NCBI GenBank assembly: GCA_037501455.1
Contig: CM074865.1
Location: 83,650,501 to 83,714,500, forward strand
DNA from: Lantana camara
Lineage: Eukaryota; Streptophyta; Magnoliopsida; Lamiales; Verbenaceae
Reading direction: 5' to 3'
Length of the DNA: 64,000 bases
The translations under genes and the position numbers were made by a program. The notes beneath the pieces were generated by a model. It had not been told where the DNA came from, searched no databases, and saw nothing but the letters and a program-made list of their open reading frames with translations. Positions 52,873 to 62,920 of the stretch are shown here, piece after piece (the first letter of the stretch is position 1; each line of letters begins with the position of its first letter).

Positions 52873-54114
52873 ATGCATAGTTTTTCCATGTGTGATAAGA
52901 TAAACACGAGTTTCTGGACTCATCAAAAAATTGAAAAAGCTCTAAGGGGGACCCCTTTTGACTCTGGTCAAAATTTCAAATTCATTTCTATGGAGTATTT
53001 GGAAGAATTTGGCCACTCTAACCACCCATTTCACTTATTTGTAAACAATCGTGTATAGGTTTTCCATGTGTGATAAGATATACACGAGTTTCTGGACACA
53101 TCAAAAATTGAAAAAGCTGTAAGGCGGACCCGTTTTGACTCTGGCCAAAATTTGAAATTCAATTCTATGGAGTATTTGGTCGAATTTGACACTCTAACCA
53201 CCCATTTCACTTATTTATGAATGATCATGCATAGTTTTTACATGTGTGATAAGATATACACGAGTTTCTGGACTCATCAAAAATTGAAAAAGCTGTAAGG
53301 GGACCCGTTTTGACTCTGGCCCCAATTTCAAATCCATTTCTATGAAGTATTTGGACGAATAAGACCACTCTAACCACCTATTTCACTTATTTATGAACAA
53401 TCGTGTATAGTTTTTCCATGTGTGATAAGATATACACGAGTTTCTGAACACATCAAAAAATTGAAAAAGCTGTACAAGGGACCCCTCTTGACTCTGGCCA
53501 AAATTTCAAATTCATTTTTATGGAGTATTTGGACCAATATGACCACTCTAACCACACATTTCACTTATTTATGAACGATCACACATAGTTTTTCCATGTG
53601 TGATAAGATATTCACGAGTTTCGGGACTCATTAAAAAATTGAAAAAGCTGTAAGGGGGACCCCTTTTGACTCTGGCCCAAATTTCAAATTCATTTCTATG
53701 GAGTATTTGAACGAATATGACCACTCTAACCACCCATTTTACTTATTTATGAACGATCATATATAGTTTTTCCGTATGTGATAAGATATACAAGAGTTTC
53801 TGGAGTCATCAAAAAATTGAAAAAGTAGTAAGGGGGACACCTTTTGACTCTGGCCAAAATTTCAAATTCATTTCCATGGAGTATTTGGACGAATTTGACC
53901 ACAATAACCACCTATTTCACTTATTTATGAACGATCATACATAGTTTTTCCATGTGTGATAACATATATTCGAGTTTCTGGACTCATCAAAAAATTGAAA
54001 AAGGTGTAAGGGGGACCCCTTTTGGCTCTGGCCAAAGTTTCAAATTCATTTTTATGGAGTATATGGACGAATATGATCACTGGAACCACTCATTTCACTT
54101 TTTTATGAACGATC
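52873..54114 (+). repeat. 7-mer HOR, copy 2
   Basis: Private or rarely shared states: TTTGTAAACAATC near 53038, TATAGGTTTTCC near 53055, GGTCGAATTTG near 53178, GAACACATC near 53445 and GTACAAGGGACC near 53473. Four of these are shared with copy 6 at 59085 and not with the copies in between. Confidence 0.9.
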
Positions 54115-55356
54115 ATGCATAGTTTTTCCATGTGTGATAAGATAAACACGAGTTTCTGGACTCATCAAAAAATTGAAAAAGCTCTAAGGGGGACCCCTTT
54201 TGACTCTGGTCAAAATTTCAAATTCATTTCTATGGAGTATTTGGAAGAATTTGGCCACTCTAACCACCCATTTCACTTATTTGTGAACAATCGTGTATAG
54301 TTTTTCCATGTGTGATAAGATATACACGAGTTTCTGGACACATCAAAAATTGAAAAAGCTGTAAGGCGGACCCGTTTTGACTCTGGCCAAAATTTGAAAT
54401 TCAATTCTATGGAGTATTTGGTCAAATTTGACACTCTAACCACCCATTTCACTTATTTATGAATGATCATGCATAGTTTTTACATGTGTGATAAGATATA
54501 CACGAGTTTCTGGACTCATCAAAAATTGAAAAAGCTGTAAGGGGACCCGTTTTGACTCTGGCCCCAATTTCAAATCCATTTCTATGAAGTATTTGGACGA
54601 ATAAGACCACTCTAACCACCTATTTCACTTATTTATGAACAATCGTGTATAGTTTTTCCATGTGTGATAAGATATACACGAGTTTCTGAACGCATCAAAA
54701 AATTGAAAAAGCTGTACAGGGGACCCCTCTTGACTCTGGCCAAAATTTCAAATTCATTTTTATGGAGTATTTGGACCAATATGACCACTCTAACCACACA
54801 TTTCACTTATTTATGAACGATCACACATAGTTTTTCCATGTGTGATAAGATATTCACGAGTTTCGGGACTCATTAAAAAATTGAAAAAGCTGTAAGGGGG
54901 ACCCCTTTTGACTCTGGCCCAAATTTCAAATTCATTTCTATGGAGTATTTGAACGAATATGACCACTCTAACCACCCATTTTACTTATTTATGAACGATC
55001 ATATATAGTTTTTCCGTATGTGATAAGATATACAAGAGTTTCTGGAGTCATCAAAAAATTGAAAAAGTAGTAAGGGGGACACCTTTTGACTCTGGCCAAA
55101 ATTTCAAATTCATTTCCATGGAGTATTTGGACGAATTTGACCACAATAACCACCTATTTCACTTATTTATGAACGATCATACATAGTTTTTCCATGTGTG
55201 ATAAGATATATTCGAGTTTCTAGACTCATCAAAAAATTGAAAAAGGTGTAAGGGGGACCCCTTTTGGCTCTGGCCAAAGTTTCAAATTCATTTTTATGGA
55301 GTATATGGACGAATATGATCACTGGAACCACTCATTTCACTTTTTTATGAACGATC
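54115..55356 (+). repeat. 7-mer HOR, copy 3
   Basis: Carries GGTCAAATTTG near 54420, TTTGTGAACAATC, GAACGCATC and GTACAGGGGACC. The last monomer has TTCTAGACTC near 55218. The GGTCAAATTTG state is shared with copies 4 and 7. Confidence 0.9.
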
Positions 55357-56598
55357 ATGCATAGTTTTTCCATGTGTGATAAGATAAACACGAGTTTCTG
55401 GACTCATCAAAAAATTGAAAAAGCTCTAAGGGGGACCCCTTTTGACTCTGGTCAAAATTTCAAATTCATTTCTATGGAGTATTTGGAAGAATTTGGCCAC
55501 TCTAACCACCCATTTCACTTATTTGTGAACAATCGTGTATAGTTTTTCCATGTGTGATAAGATATACACGAGTTTCTGGACACATCAAAAATTGAAAAAG
55601 CTGTAAGGCGGACCCGTTTTGACTCTGGCCAAAATTTGAAATTCAATTCTATGGAGTATTTGGTCAAATTTGACACTCTAACCACCCATTTCACTTATTT
55701 ATGAATGATCATGCATAGTTTTTACATGTGTGATAAGATATACACGAGTTTCTGGACTCATCAAAAATTGAAAAAGCTGTAAGGGGACCCGTTTTGACTC
55801 TGGCCCCAATTTCAAATCCATTTCTATGAAGTATTTGGACGAATAAGACCACTCTAACCACCTATTTCACTTATTTATGAACAATCGTGTATAGTTTTTC
55901 CATGTGTGATAAGATATACACGAGTTTCTGAACGCATCAAAAAATTGAAAAAGCTGTACAGGGGACCCCTCTTGACTCTGGCCAAAATTTCAAATTCATT
56001 TTTATGGAGTATTTGGACCAATATGACCACTCTAACCACACATTTCACTTATTTATGAACGATCACACATAGTTTTTCCATGTGTGATAAGATATTCACG
56101 AGTTTCGGGACTCATTAAAAAATTGAAAAAGCTGTAAGGGGGACCCCTTTTGACTCTGGCCCAAATTTCAAATTCATTTCTATGGAGTATTTGAACGAAT
56201 ATGACCATTCTAACCACCCATTTTACTTATTTATGAACGATCATATATAGTTTTTCCGTATGTGATAAGATATACAAGAGTTTCTGGAGTCATCAAAAAA
56301 TTGAAAAAGTAGTAAGGGGGACACCTTTTGACTCTGGCCAAAATTTCAAATTCATTTCCATGGAGTATTTGGACGAATTTGACCACAATAACCACCTATT
56401 TCACTTATTTATGAACGATCATACATAGTTTTTCCATGTGTGATAAGATATATTCGAGTTTCTGGACTCATCAAAAAATTGAAAAAGGTGTAAGGGGGAC
56501 CCCTTTTGGCTCTGGCCAAAGTTTCAAATTCATTTTTATGGAGTATATGGACGAATATGATCACTGGAACCACTCATTTCACTTTTTTATGAACGATC
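55357..56598 (+). repeat. 7-mer HOR, copy 4
   Basis: Exact 1,242 bp spacing is kept. GGTCAAATTTG is present near 55662, and ATGACCATTC near 56206 is private. Confidence 0.9.
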
Positions 56599-57690
56599 AT
56601 GCATAGTTTTTCCATGTGTGATAAGATAAACACGAGTTTCTGGACTCATCAAAAAATTGAAAAAGCTCTAAGGGGGACCCCTTTTGACTCTGGTCAAAAT
56701 TTCAAATTCATTTCTATGGAGTATTTGGAAGAATTTGGCCACTCTAACCACCCATTTCACTTATTTGTGAACAATCGTGTATAGTTTTTCCATGTGTGAT
56801 AAGATATACACGAGTTTCTGGACACATCAAAAATTGAAAAAGCTGTAAGGCGGACCCGTTTTGACTCTGGCCAAAATTTGAAATTCAATTCTATGGAGTA
56901 TTTGGTCGAATTTGACACTCTAACCACCCATTTCACTTATTTATGAATGATCATGCATAGTTTTTACATGTGTGATAAGATATACACGAGTTTCTGGACT
57001 CATCAAAAATTGAAAAAGCTGTAAGGGGACCCGTTTTGACTCTGGCCCCAATTTCATATCCATTTCTATGAAGTATTTGGACGAATAAGACCACTCTAAC
57101 CACCTATTTCACTTATTTATGAACAATCGTGTATAGTTTTTCCATGTGTGATAAGATATACACGAGTTTCTGAACGCATCAAAAAATTGAAAAAGCTGTA
57201 CAGGGGACCCCTCTTGACTCTGGCCAAAATTTCAAATTCATTTTTATGGAGTATTTGGACCAATATGACCACTCTAACCACACATTTCACTTATTTATGA
57301 ACGATCACACATAGTTTTTCCATGTGTGATAAGATATTCACGAGTTTCGGGACTCATTAAAAAATTGAAAAAGCTGTAAGGGGGACCCCTTTTGACTCTG
57401 GCCCAAATTTCAAATTCATTTCTATGGAGTATTTGAACGAATATGACTACTCTAACCACCCATTTTACTTATTTATGAACGATCATATATAGTTTTTCCG
57501 TATGTGATAAGATATACAAGAGTTTCTGGAGTCATCAAAAAATTGAAAAAGTAGTAAGGGGGACACCTTTTGACTCTGGCCAAAATTTCAAATTCATTTC
57601 CATGGAGTATTTGGACGAATTTGACCACAATAACCACCTATTTCACTTATTTATGAACGATCATACATAGTTTTTCCATGTGTGATAAGA
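56599..57690 (+). repeat. 7-mer HOR, copy 5, its last monomer replaced
   Basis: Follows the HOR through about six monomers, with GGTCGAATTTG near 56905 and a private TTTCATATCC near 57053. It then enters the alternative cassette near 57691, where TATATACAAGTTTATGG replaces TATATTCGAGTTTCTGG. Confidence 0.88.
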
Positions 57691-58470
57691 TATATACAAG
57701 TTTATGGACTCATCAAAAAATTGAAAAAGGTGTAAAGGGGACCCCTTTTAGCTCTGGCCAAAGTTTCGAATTCATTTTTATGGAGTATATGGACGAATAT
57801 GATCACTGGAACCTCTCATTTCACTTTTTTGTGAACGATCATGCATTGTTTTTCCATGTGTGATAAGATAGACATGAGTTTCTGGACTCATCAAAAAATT
57901 GAAAAAGCTGTAAGGGGACCCCTTTTGACTCTGGCAAAAATTCCAAATTCATTTCTATGGAGTATTTGGATGAATATGACCACTCTAACTAGCCATTTCA
58001 ATTATTTAGGAACAACCATTCATAGTTTTTCCATGTGTGATAAGATATACACGAGTTTTTGGACTCATCAAAAAATTAAAAAAGCTGTAAGGGGGACCCT
58101 TTTTGACTCTGGCAAAAATTTCAAATTTATTTCTATTATGTATTTGGATGAATTCGACCACTCTAACCACCTATTTCACTAATTTATGAACGATCATTCA
58201 TTGTTTTTCCATGTGTGATAAGATATACACGAGTTTCTGGACTCATCAAAAAATTGAAAAAGCTCTAAGGGCGACCCCTTTTGACTCTGGTCAAAATTTC
58301 AAATTCATTTCTATGGAGTATTTGGAAGAATTTGGCCACTCTAACCACCCATTTCACTTATTTATGAACGATCAAGCATAGTTTTTCCCTGTGTGATAAG
58401 ACATACACGAGTTTCTGGACTCATCAAAATTTTAAAAAGCTGTAAGGCGGACCCGTTTTGACTCTGGGCA
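57691..58470 (+). repeat. Alternative monomer cassette inside the 7-mer domain, occurrence 1
   Basis: About 4.4 monomers whose types differ from the 7-mer, although the total spacing stays at two HOR lengths (56599 to 59085 is 2,486 bp). Markers: GTAAAGGGGACC, CATGCATTGTTTTTCC, AACTAGCCATTTC with ATTATTTAGGAACAACC, ATGTATTTGGATGAATTCG, and GATCAAGCATAG. The central monomers resemble those at 5.8-6.2 kb and 48.9-49.2 kb. Confidence 0.85.
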
Positions 58471-59084
58471 AAATTTCAAATTCATTTTTATGGAGTATTT
58501 GGACCAATATGACCACTCTAACCACACATTTCACTTACTTAGGAACGATCACACATAGTTTTTCCATGTGTGAGAAGATATTCACGAGTTTCGGGACTCA
58601 TCAAAAAATTGAAAAAGCTGTAAGGGGGACCCCTTTTGACTCTGGCCCAAATTTCAAATTCATTTCTATGGAGTATTTGAACGAATATGACCACTCTAAC
58701 CACCCATTTTAATTATTTATGAACGATCATATATAGTTTTTCCGTATGTGATAAGATATACAAGAGTTTCTGGAGTCATCAAAAAATTGAAAAAGTAGTA
58801 AGGGGGACACCTTTTGACTCTGGCCAAAATTTCAAATTCATTTCCATGGAGTATTTGGACGAATTTGACCACAATAACCACCTATTTCACTTATTTATGA
58901 ACGATCATACATAGTTTTTCCATGTGTGATAAGATATATTCGAGTTTCTGGACTCATCAAAAAATTGAAAAAGGTGTAAGGGGGACCACTTTTGGCTCTG
59001 GCCAAAGTTTCAAATTCATTTTTATGGAGTATATGGACGAATATGATCACTGGAACCACTCATTTCACTTTTTTATGAACGATC
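58471..59084 (+). repeat. 7-mer HOR sequence resuming after the cassette
   Basis: Returns to the order of 57229 onward at 1,242 bp, with the private GTGTGAGAAGATA near 58569, CCCATTTTAATTA near 58703 and GACCACTTTTGG near 58984. The resumption is in perfect monomer register. Confidence 0.82.
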
Positions 59085-60326
59085 ATGCATAGTTTTTCCA
59101 TGTGTGATAAGATAAACACGAGTTTCTGGACTCATCAAAAAATTGAAAAAGCTCTAAGGGGGACCCCTTTTGACTCTGGTCAAAATTTCAAATTCATTTC
59201 TATGGAGTATTTGGAAGAATTTGGCCACTCTAACCACCCATTTCACTTATTTGTAAACAATCGTGTATAGTTTATCCATGTGTGATAAGATATACACGAG
59301 TTTCTGGACACATCAAAAATTGAAAAAGCTGTAAGGCGGACCCGTTTTGACTCTGGCCAAAATTTGAAATTCAATTCTATGGAGTATTTGGTCGAATTTG
59401 ACACTCTAACCACCCATTTCACTTATTTATGAATGATCATGCATAGTTTTTACATGTGTGATAAGATATACACGAGTTTCTGGACTCATCAAAAATTGAA
59501 AAAGTTGTAAGGGGACCCGTTTTGACTCTGGCCCCAATTTCAAATCCATTTCTATGAAGTATTTGGACGAATAAGACCACTCTAACCACCTATTTCACTT
59601 ATTTATGAACAATCGTGTATAGTTTTTCCATGTGTGATAAGATATACACGAGTTTCTGAACACATCAAAAAATTGAAAAAGCTGTACAAGGGACCCCTCT
59701 TGACTCTGGCCAAAATTTCAAATTCATTTTTATGGAGTATTTGGACCAATATGACCACTCTAACCACACATTTCACTTATTTATGAACGATCACACATAG
59801 TTTTTCCATGTGTGATAAGATATTCACGAGTTTCGGGACTCATTAAAAAATTGAAAAAGCTGTAAGGGGGACCCCTTTTGACTCTGGCCCAAATTTCAAA
59901 TTCATTTCTATGGAGTATTTGAACGAATATGACCACTCTAACCACCCATTTTAATTATTTATGAACGATCATATATAGTTTTTCCGTATGTGATAAGATA
60001 TACAAGAGTTTCTGGAGTCATCAAAAAATTGAAAAAGTAGTAAGGGGGACACCTTTTGACTCTGGCCAAAATTTCAAATTCATTTCCATGGAGTATTTGG
60101 ACGAATTTGACCACAATAACCACCTATTTCACTTATTTATGAACGATCATACATAGTTTTTCCATGTGTGATAAGATATATTCGAGTTTCTGGACTCATC
60201 AAAAAATTGAAAAAGGTGTAAGGGGGACCCCTTTTGGCTCTGGCCAAAGTTTCAAATTCATTTTTATGGAGTATATGGACGAATATGATCACTGGAACCA
60301 CTCATTTCACTTTTTTATGAACGATC
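59085..60326 (+). repeat. 7-mer HOR, copy 6
   Basis: Shares TTTGTAAACAATC, GGTCGAATTTG, GAACACATC and GTACAAGGGACC with copy 2, 6,212 bp upstream. It shares CCCATTTTAATTA near 59943 with 58703 just upstream. TATAGTTTATCC near 59267 is private. The copy is a mosaic. Confidence 0.9.
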
Positions 60327-61418
60327 ATGCATAGTTTTTCCATGTGTGATAAGATAAACACGAGTTTCTGGACTCATCAAAAAATTGAAAAAGCTCTAAG
60401 GGGGACCCCTTTTGACTCTGGTCAAAATTTCAAATTCATTTCTATGGAGTATTTGGAAGAATTTGGCCACTCTAACCACCCATTTCACTTATTTGTGAAC
60501 AATCGTGTATAGTTTTTCCATGTGTGATAAGATATACACGAGTTTCTGGACACATCAAAAATTGAAAAAGCTGTAAGGCGGACCCGTTTTGACTCTGGCC
60601 AAAATTTGAAATTCAATTCTATGGAGTATTTGGTCAAATTTGACACTCTAACCACCCATTTCACTTATTTATGAATGATCATGCATAGTTTTTACATGTG
60701 TGATAAGATATACACGAGTTTCTGGACTCATCAAAAATTGAAAAAGCTGTAAGGGGACCCGTTTTGACTCTGGCCCCAATTTCAAATCCATTTCTATGAA
60801 GTATTTGGACGAATAAGACCACTCTAACCACCTATTTCACTTATTTATGAACAATCGTGTATAGTTTTTCCATGTGTGATAAGATATACACGAGTTTCTG
60901 AACGCATCAAAAAATTGAAAAAGCTGTACAGGGGACCCCTCTTGACTCTGGCCAAAATTTCAAATTCATTTTTATGGAGTATTTGGACCAATATGACCAC
61001 TCTAACCACACATTTCACTTATTTATGAACGATCACACATAGTTTTTCCATGTGTGATAAGATATTCACGAGTTTCGGGACTCATTAAAAAATTGAAAAA
61101 GCTGTAAGGGGGACCCCTTTTGACTCTGGCCCAAATTTCAAATTCATTTCTATGGAGTATTTGAACGAATATGACCACTCTAACCACCCATTTTACTTAT
61201 TTATGAACGATCATATATAGTTTTTCCGTATGTGATAAGATATACAAGAGTTTCTGGAGTCATCAAAAAATTGAAAAAGTAGTAAGGGGGACACCTTTTG
61301 ACTCTGGCCAAAATTTCAAATTCATTTCCATGGAGTATTTGGACGAATTTGACCACAATAACCACCTATTTCACTTATTTATGAACGATCATACATAGTT
61401 TTTCCATGTGTGATAAGA
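60327..61418 (+). repeat. 7-mer HOR, copy 7, its last monomer replaced
   Basis: Has the copy 3 states (GGTCAAATTTG near 60632, GAACGCATC, GTACAGGGGACC), but ends like copy 5 by entering the alternative cassette near 61419. Its upstream part resembles one source and its downstream part another. Confidence 0.88.
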
Positions 61419-62198
61419 TATATACAAGTTTATGGACTCATCAAAAAATTGAAAAAGGTGTAAAGGGGACCCCTTTTAGCTCTGGCCAAAGTTTCAAATT
61501 CATTTTTATGGAGTATATGGACGAATATGATCACTGGAACCTCTCATTTCACTTTTTTGTGAACGATCATGCATTGTTTTTCCATGTGTGATAAGATAGA
61601 CATGAGTTTCTGGACTCATCAAAAAATTGAAAAAGCTGTAAGGGGACCCCTTTTGACTCTGGCAAAAATTTCAAATTCATTTCTATGGAGTATTTGGATG
61701 AATATGACCACTCTAACTAGCCATTTCAATTATTTAGGAACAACCATTCATAGTTTTTCCATGTGTGATAAGATATACACGAGTTTTTGGACTCATCAAA
61801 AAATTAAAAAAGCTGTAAGGGGGACCCTTTTTGACTCTGGCAAAAATTTCAAATTTATTTCTATTATGTATTTGGATGAATTCGACCACTCTAACCACCT
61901 ATTTCACTAATTTATGAACGATCATTCATTGTTTTTCCATGTGTGATAAGATATACACGAGTTTCTGGACTCATCAAAAAATTGAAAAAGCTCTAAGGGC
62001 GACCCCTTTTGACTCTGGTCAAAATTTCAAATTCATTTCTATGGAGTATTTGGAAGAATTTGGCCACTCTAACCACCCATTTCACTTATTTATGAACGAT
62101 CAAGCATAGTTTTTCCCTGTGTGATAAGACATACACGAGTTTCTGGACTCATCAAAATTTTAAAAAGCTGTAAGGCGGACCCGTTTTGACTCTGGCCA
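61419..62198 (+). repeat. Alternative monomer cassette, occurrence 2
   Basis: Matches 57691-58470 at 3,728 bp with few differences, such as AGTTTCAAATTC near 61489 where occurrence 1 has AGTTTCGAATTC. Including flanks, the 3,728 bp duplication ends near 62500, where AAAATCGAAAAAGCTGTGAGG differs from 58775. Confidence 0.88.
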
Positions 62199-62820
62199 AA
62201 ATTTCAAATTCATTTTTATGGAGTATTTGGACCAATATGACCACTCTAACCACACATTTCACTTACTTAGGAACGATCACACAAAGTTTTTCCATGTGTG
62301 AGAAGATATTCACGAGTTTCGGGACTCATCAAAAAATTGAAAAAGCTGTAAGGGGGACCCCTTTTGACTCTGGCCCAAATTTCAAATTCATTTCTATGGA
62401 GTATTTGAACGAATATGACCACTCTAACCACCCATTTTAATTATTTATGAACGATCATATATAGTTTTTCCGTATGTGATAAGATATACAAGAGTTTCTG
62501 GAGTCATCAAAAAATCGAAAAAGCTGTGAGGGGGACACCTTTTGACTCTGGCCAAAATTTCAAATTCATTTCCATGGAGTATTTGGACGAATTTGACCAC
62601 AATAACCACCTATTTCACTTATTTATGAACGATCATACATAGTTTTTCCATGTGTGATAAGATATATACAAGTTTCTGGACTCATCAAAAAATTGAAAAA
62701 GGTGTAAAGGGGACCCCTTTTAGCTCTGGCCAAAGTTTCAAATTCATTTTTATGGAGTATATGGACGAATATGATCACTGGAACCACTGATTTCACTTTT
62801 TTGTGAACGATCATACATAG
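62199..62820 (+). repeat. Last 7-mer-type monomers
   Basis: About 3.5 monomers that follow 58471-59084 in order (GTGTGAGAAGATA near 62297, CCCATTTTAATTA near 62431). They diverge after about 62500, with the GTAAAGGGGACC and TTTTAGCTCTGG states of the cassette's first monomer and CCACTGATTTC near 62784. Confidence 0.75.
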
Positions 62821-62864
62821 TTTTTCCATGTGTGATAAGATATACACGAGTTTCTGGACTCATC

Positions 62865-62920
62865 AAAAAATTGAAAAAGCTGTAAGGGGGACCCCTTTTG
62901 ACTCAGGCCAAAATTTCAAA
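62865..62920. other. A/T-tract phased segment of the monomer, example site
   Basis: Six A residues and then five A residues, separated by TTG, start about nine bases apart. After the G/C dyad, TTTT and then AAAATTT follow. Runs spaced near one helical turn tend to bend DNA and affect nucleosome placement, which is known for satellites in general. The length of the first A run (five or six) is the commonest one-base indel between monomers. Confidence 0.5.
62884..62897. other. 14 bp dyad in the monomer (AAGGGG-GA-CCCCTT), example site
   Basis: AAGGGG and CCCCTT are exact reverse complements around a 2 bp centre. The motif occupies the same place in every monomer, about 65-80 bases after the TAG landmark. 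Only some monomer classes keep the full dyad. Others read GACCCG, GACCAGG, GACACC, GACATC or GACTCC on the right arm. No factor is known to me for this motif; it is reported as visible symmetry only. Confidence 0.6.

Noticed and set aside
614..62440. Many plus-strand open frames of 61-113 codons beginning MHSFSMCDKI or similar
   Set aside because: They are the same satellite monomer translated. They recur with every unit, the frame shifts by one per monomer, many units have stops or indels, and no promoter, intron structure or known domain is seen. The longer ones (for example 57841-58182) only arise where small deletions bring two monomers into one frame.
1803..62847. Minus-strand open frames of 61-76 codons (for example MKWVVRVV or MYILSHMEKL starts)
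   Set aside because: They are antisense readings of the same monomers, present only in classes that lack a stop by chance. Nothing suggests translation.
62884..62900. Rho-independent terminator (G/C dyad followed by TTTT)
   Set aside because: The centre of the dyad is only two bases, too small for a stable hairpin loop without losing stem pairs. The element is in a eukaryotic-type satellite repeated hundreds of times with no gene upstream.
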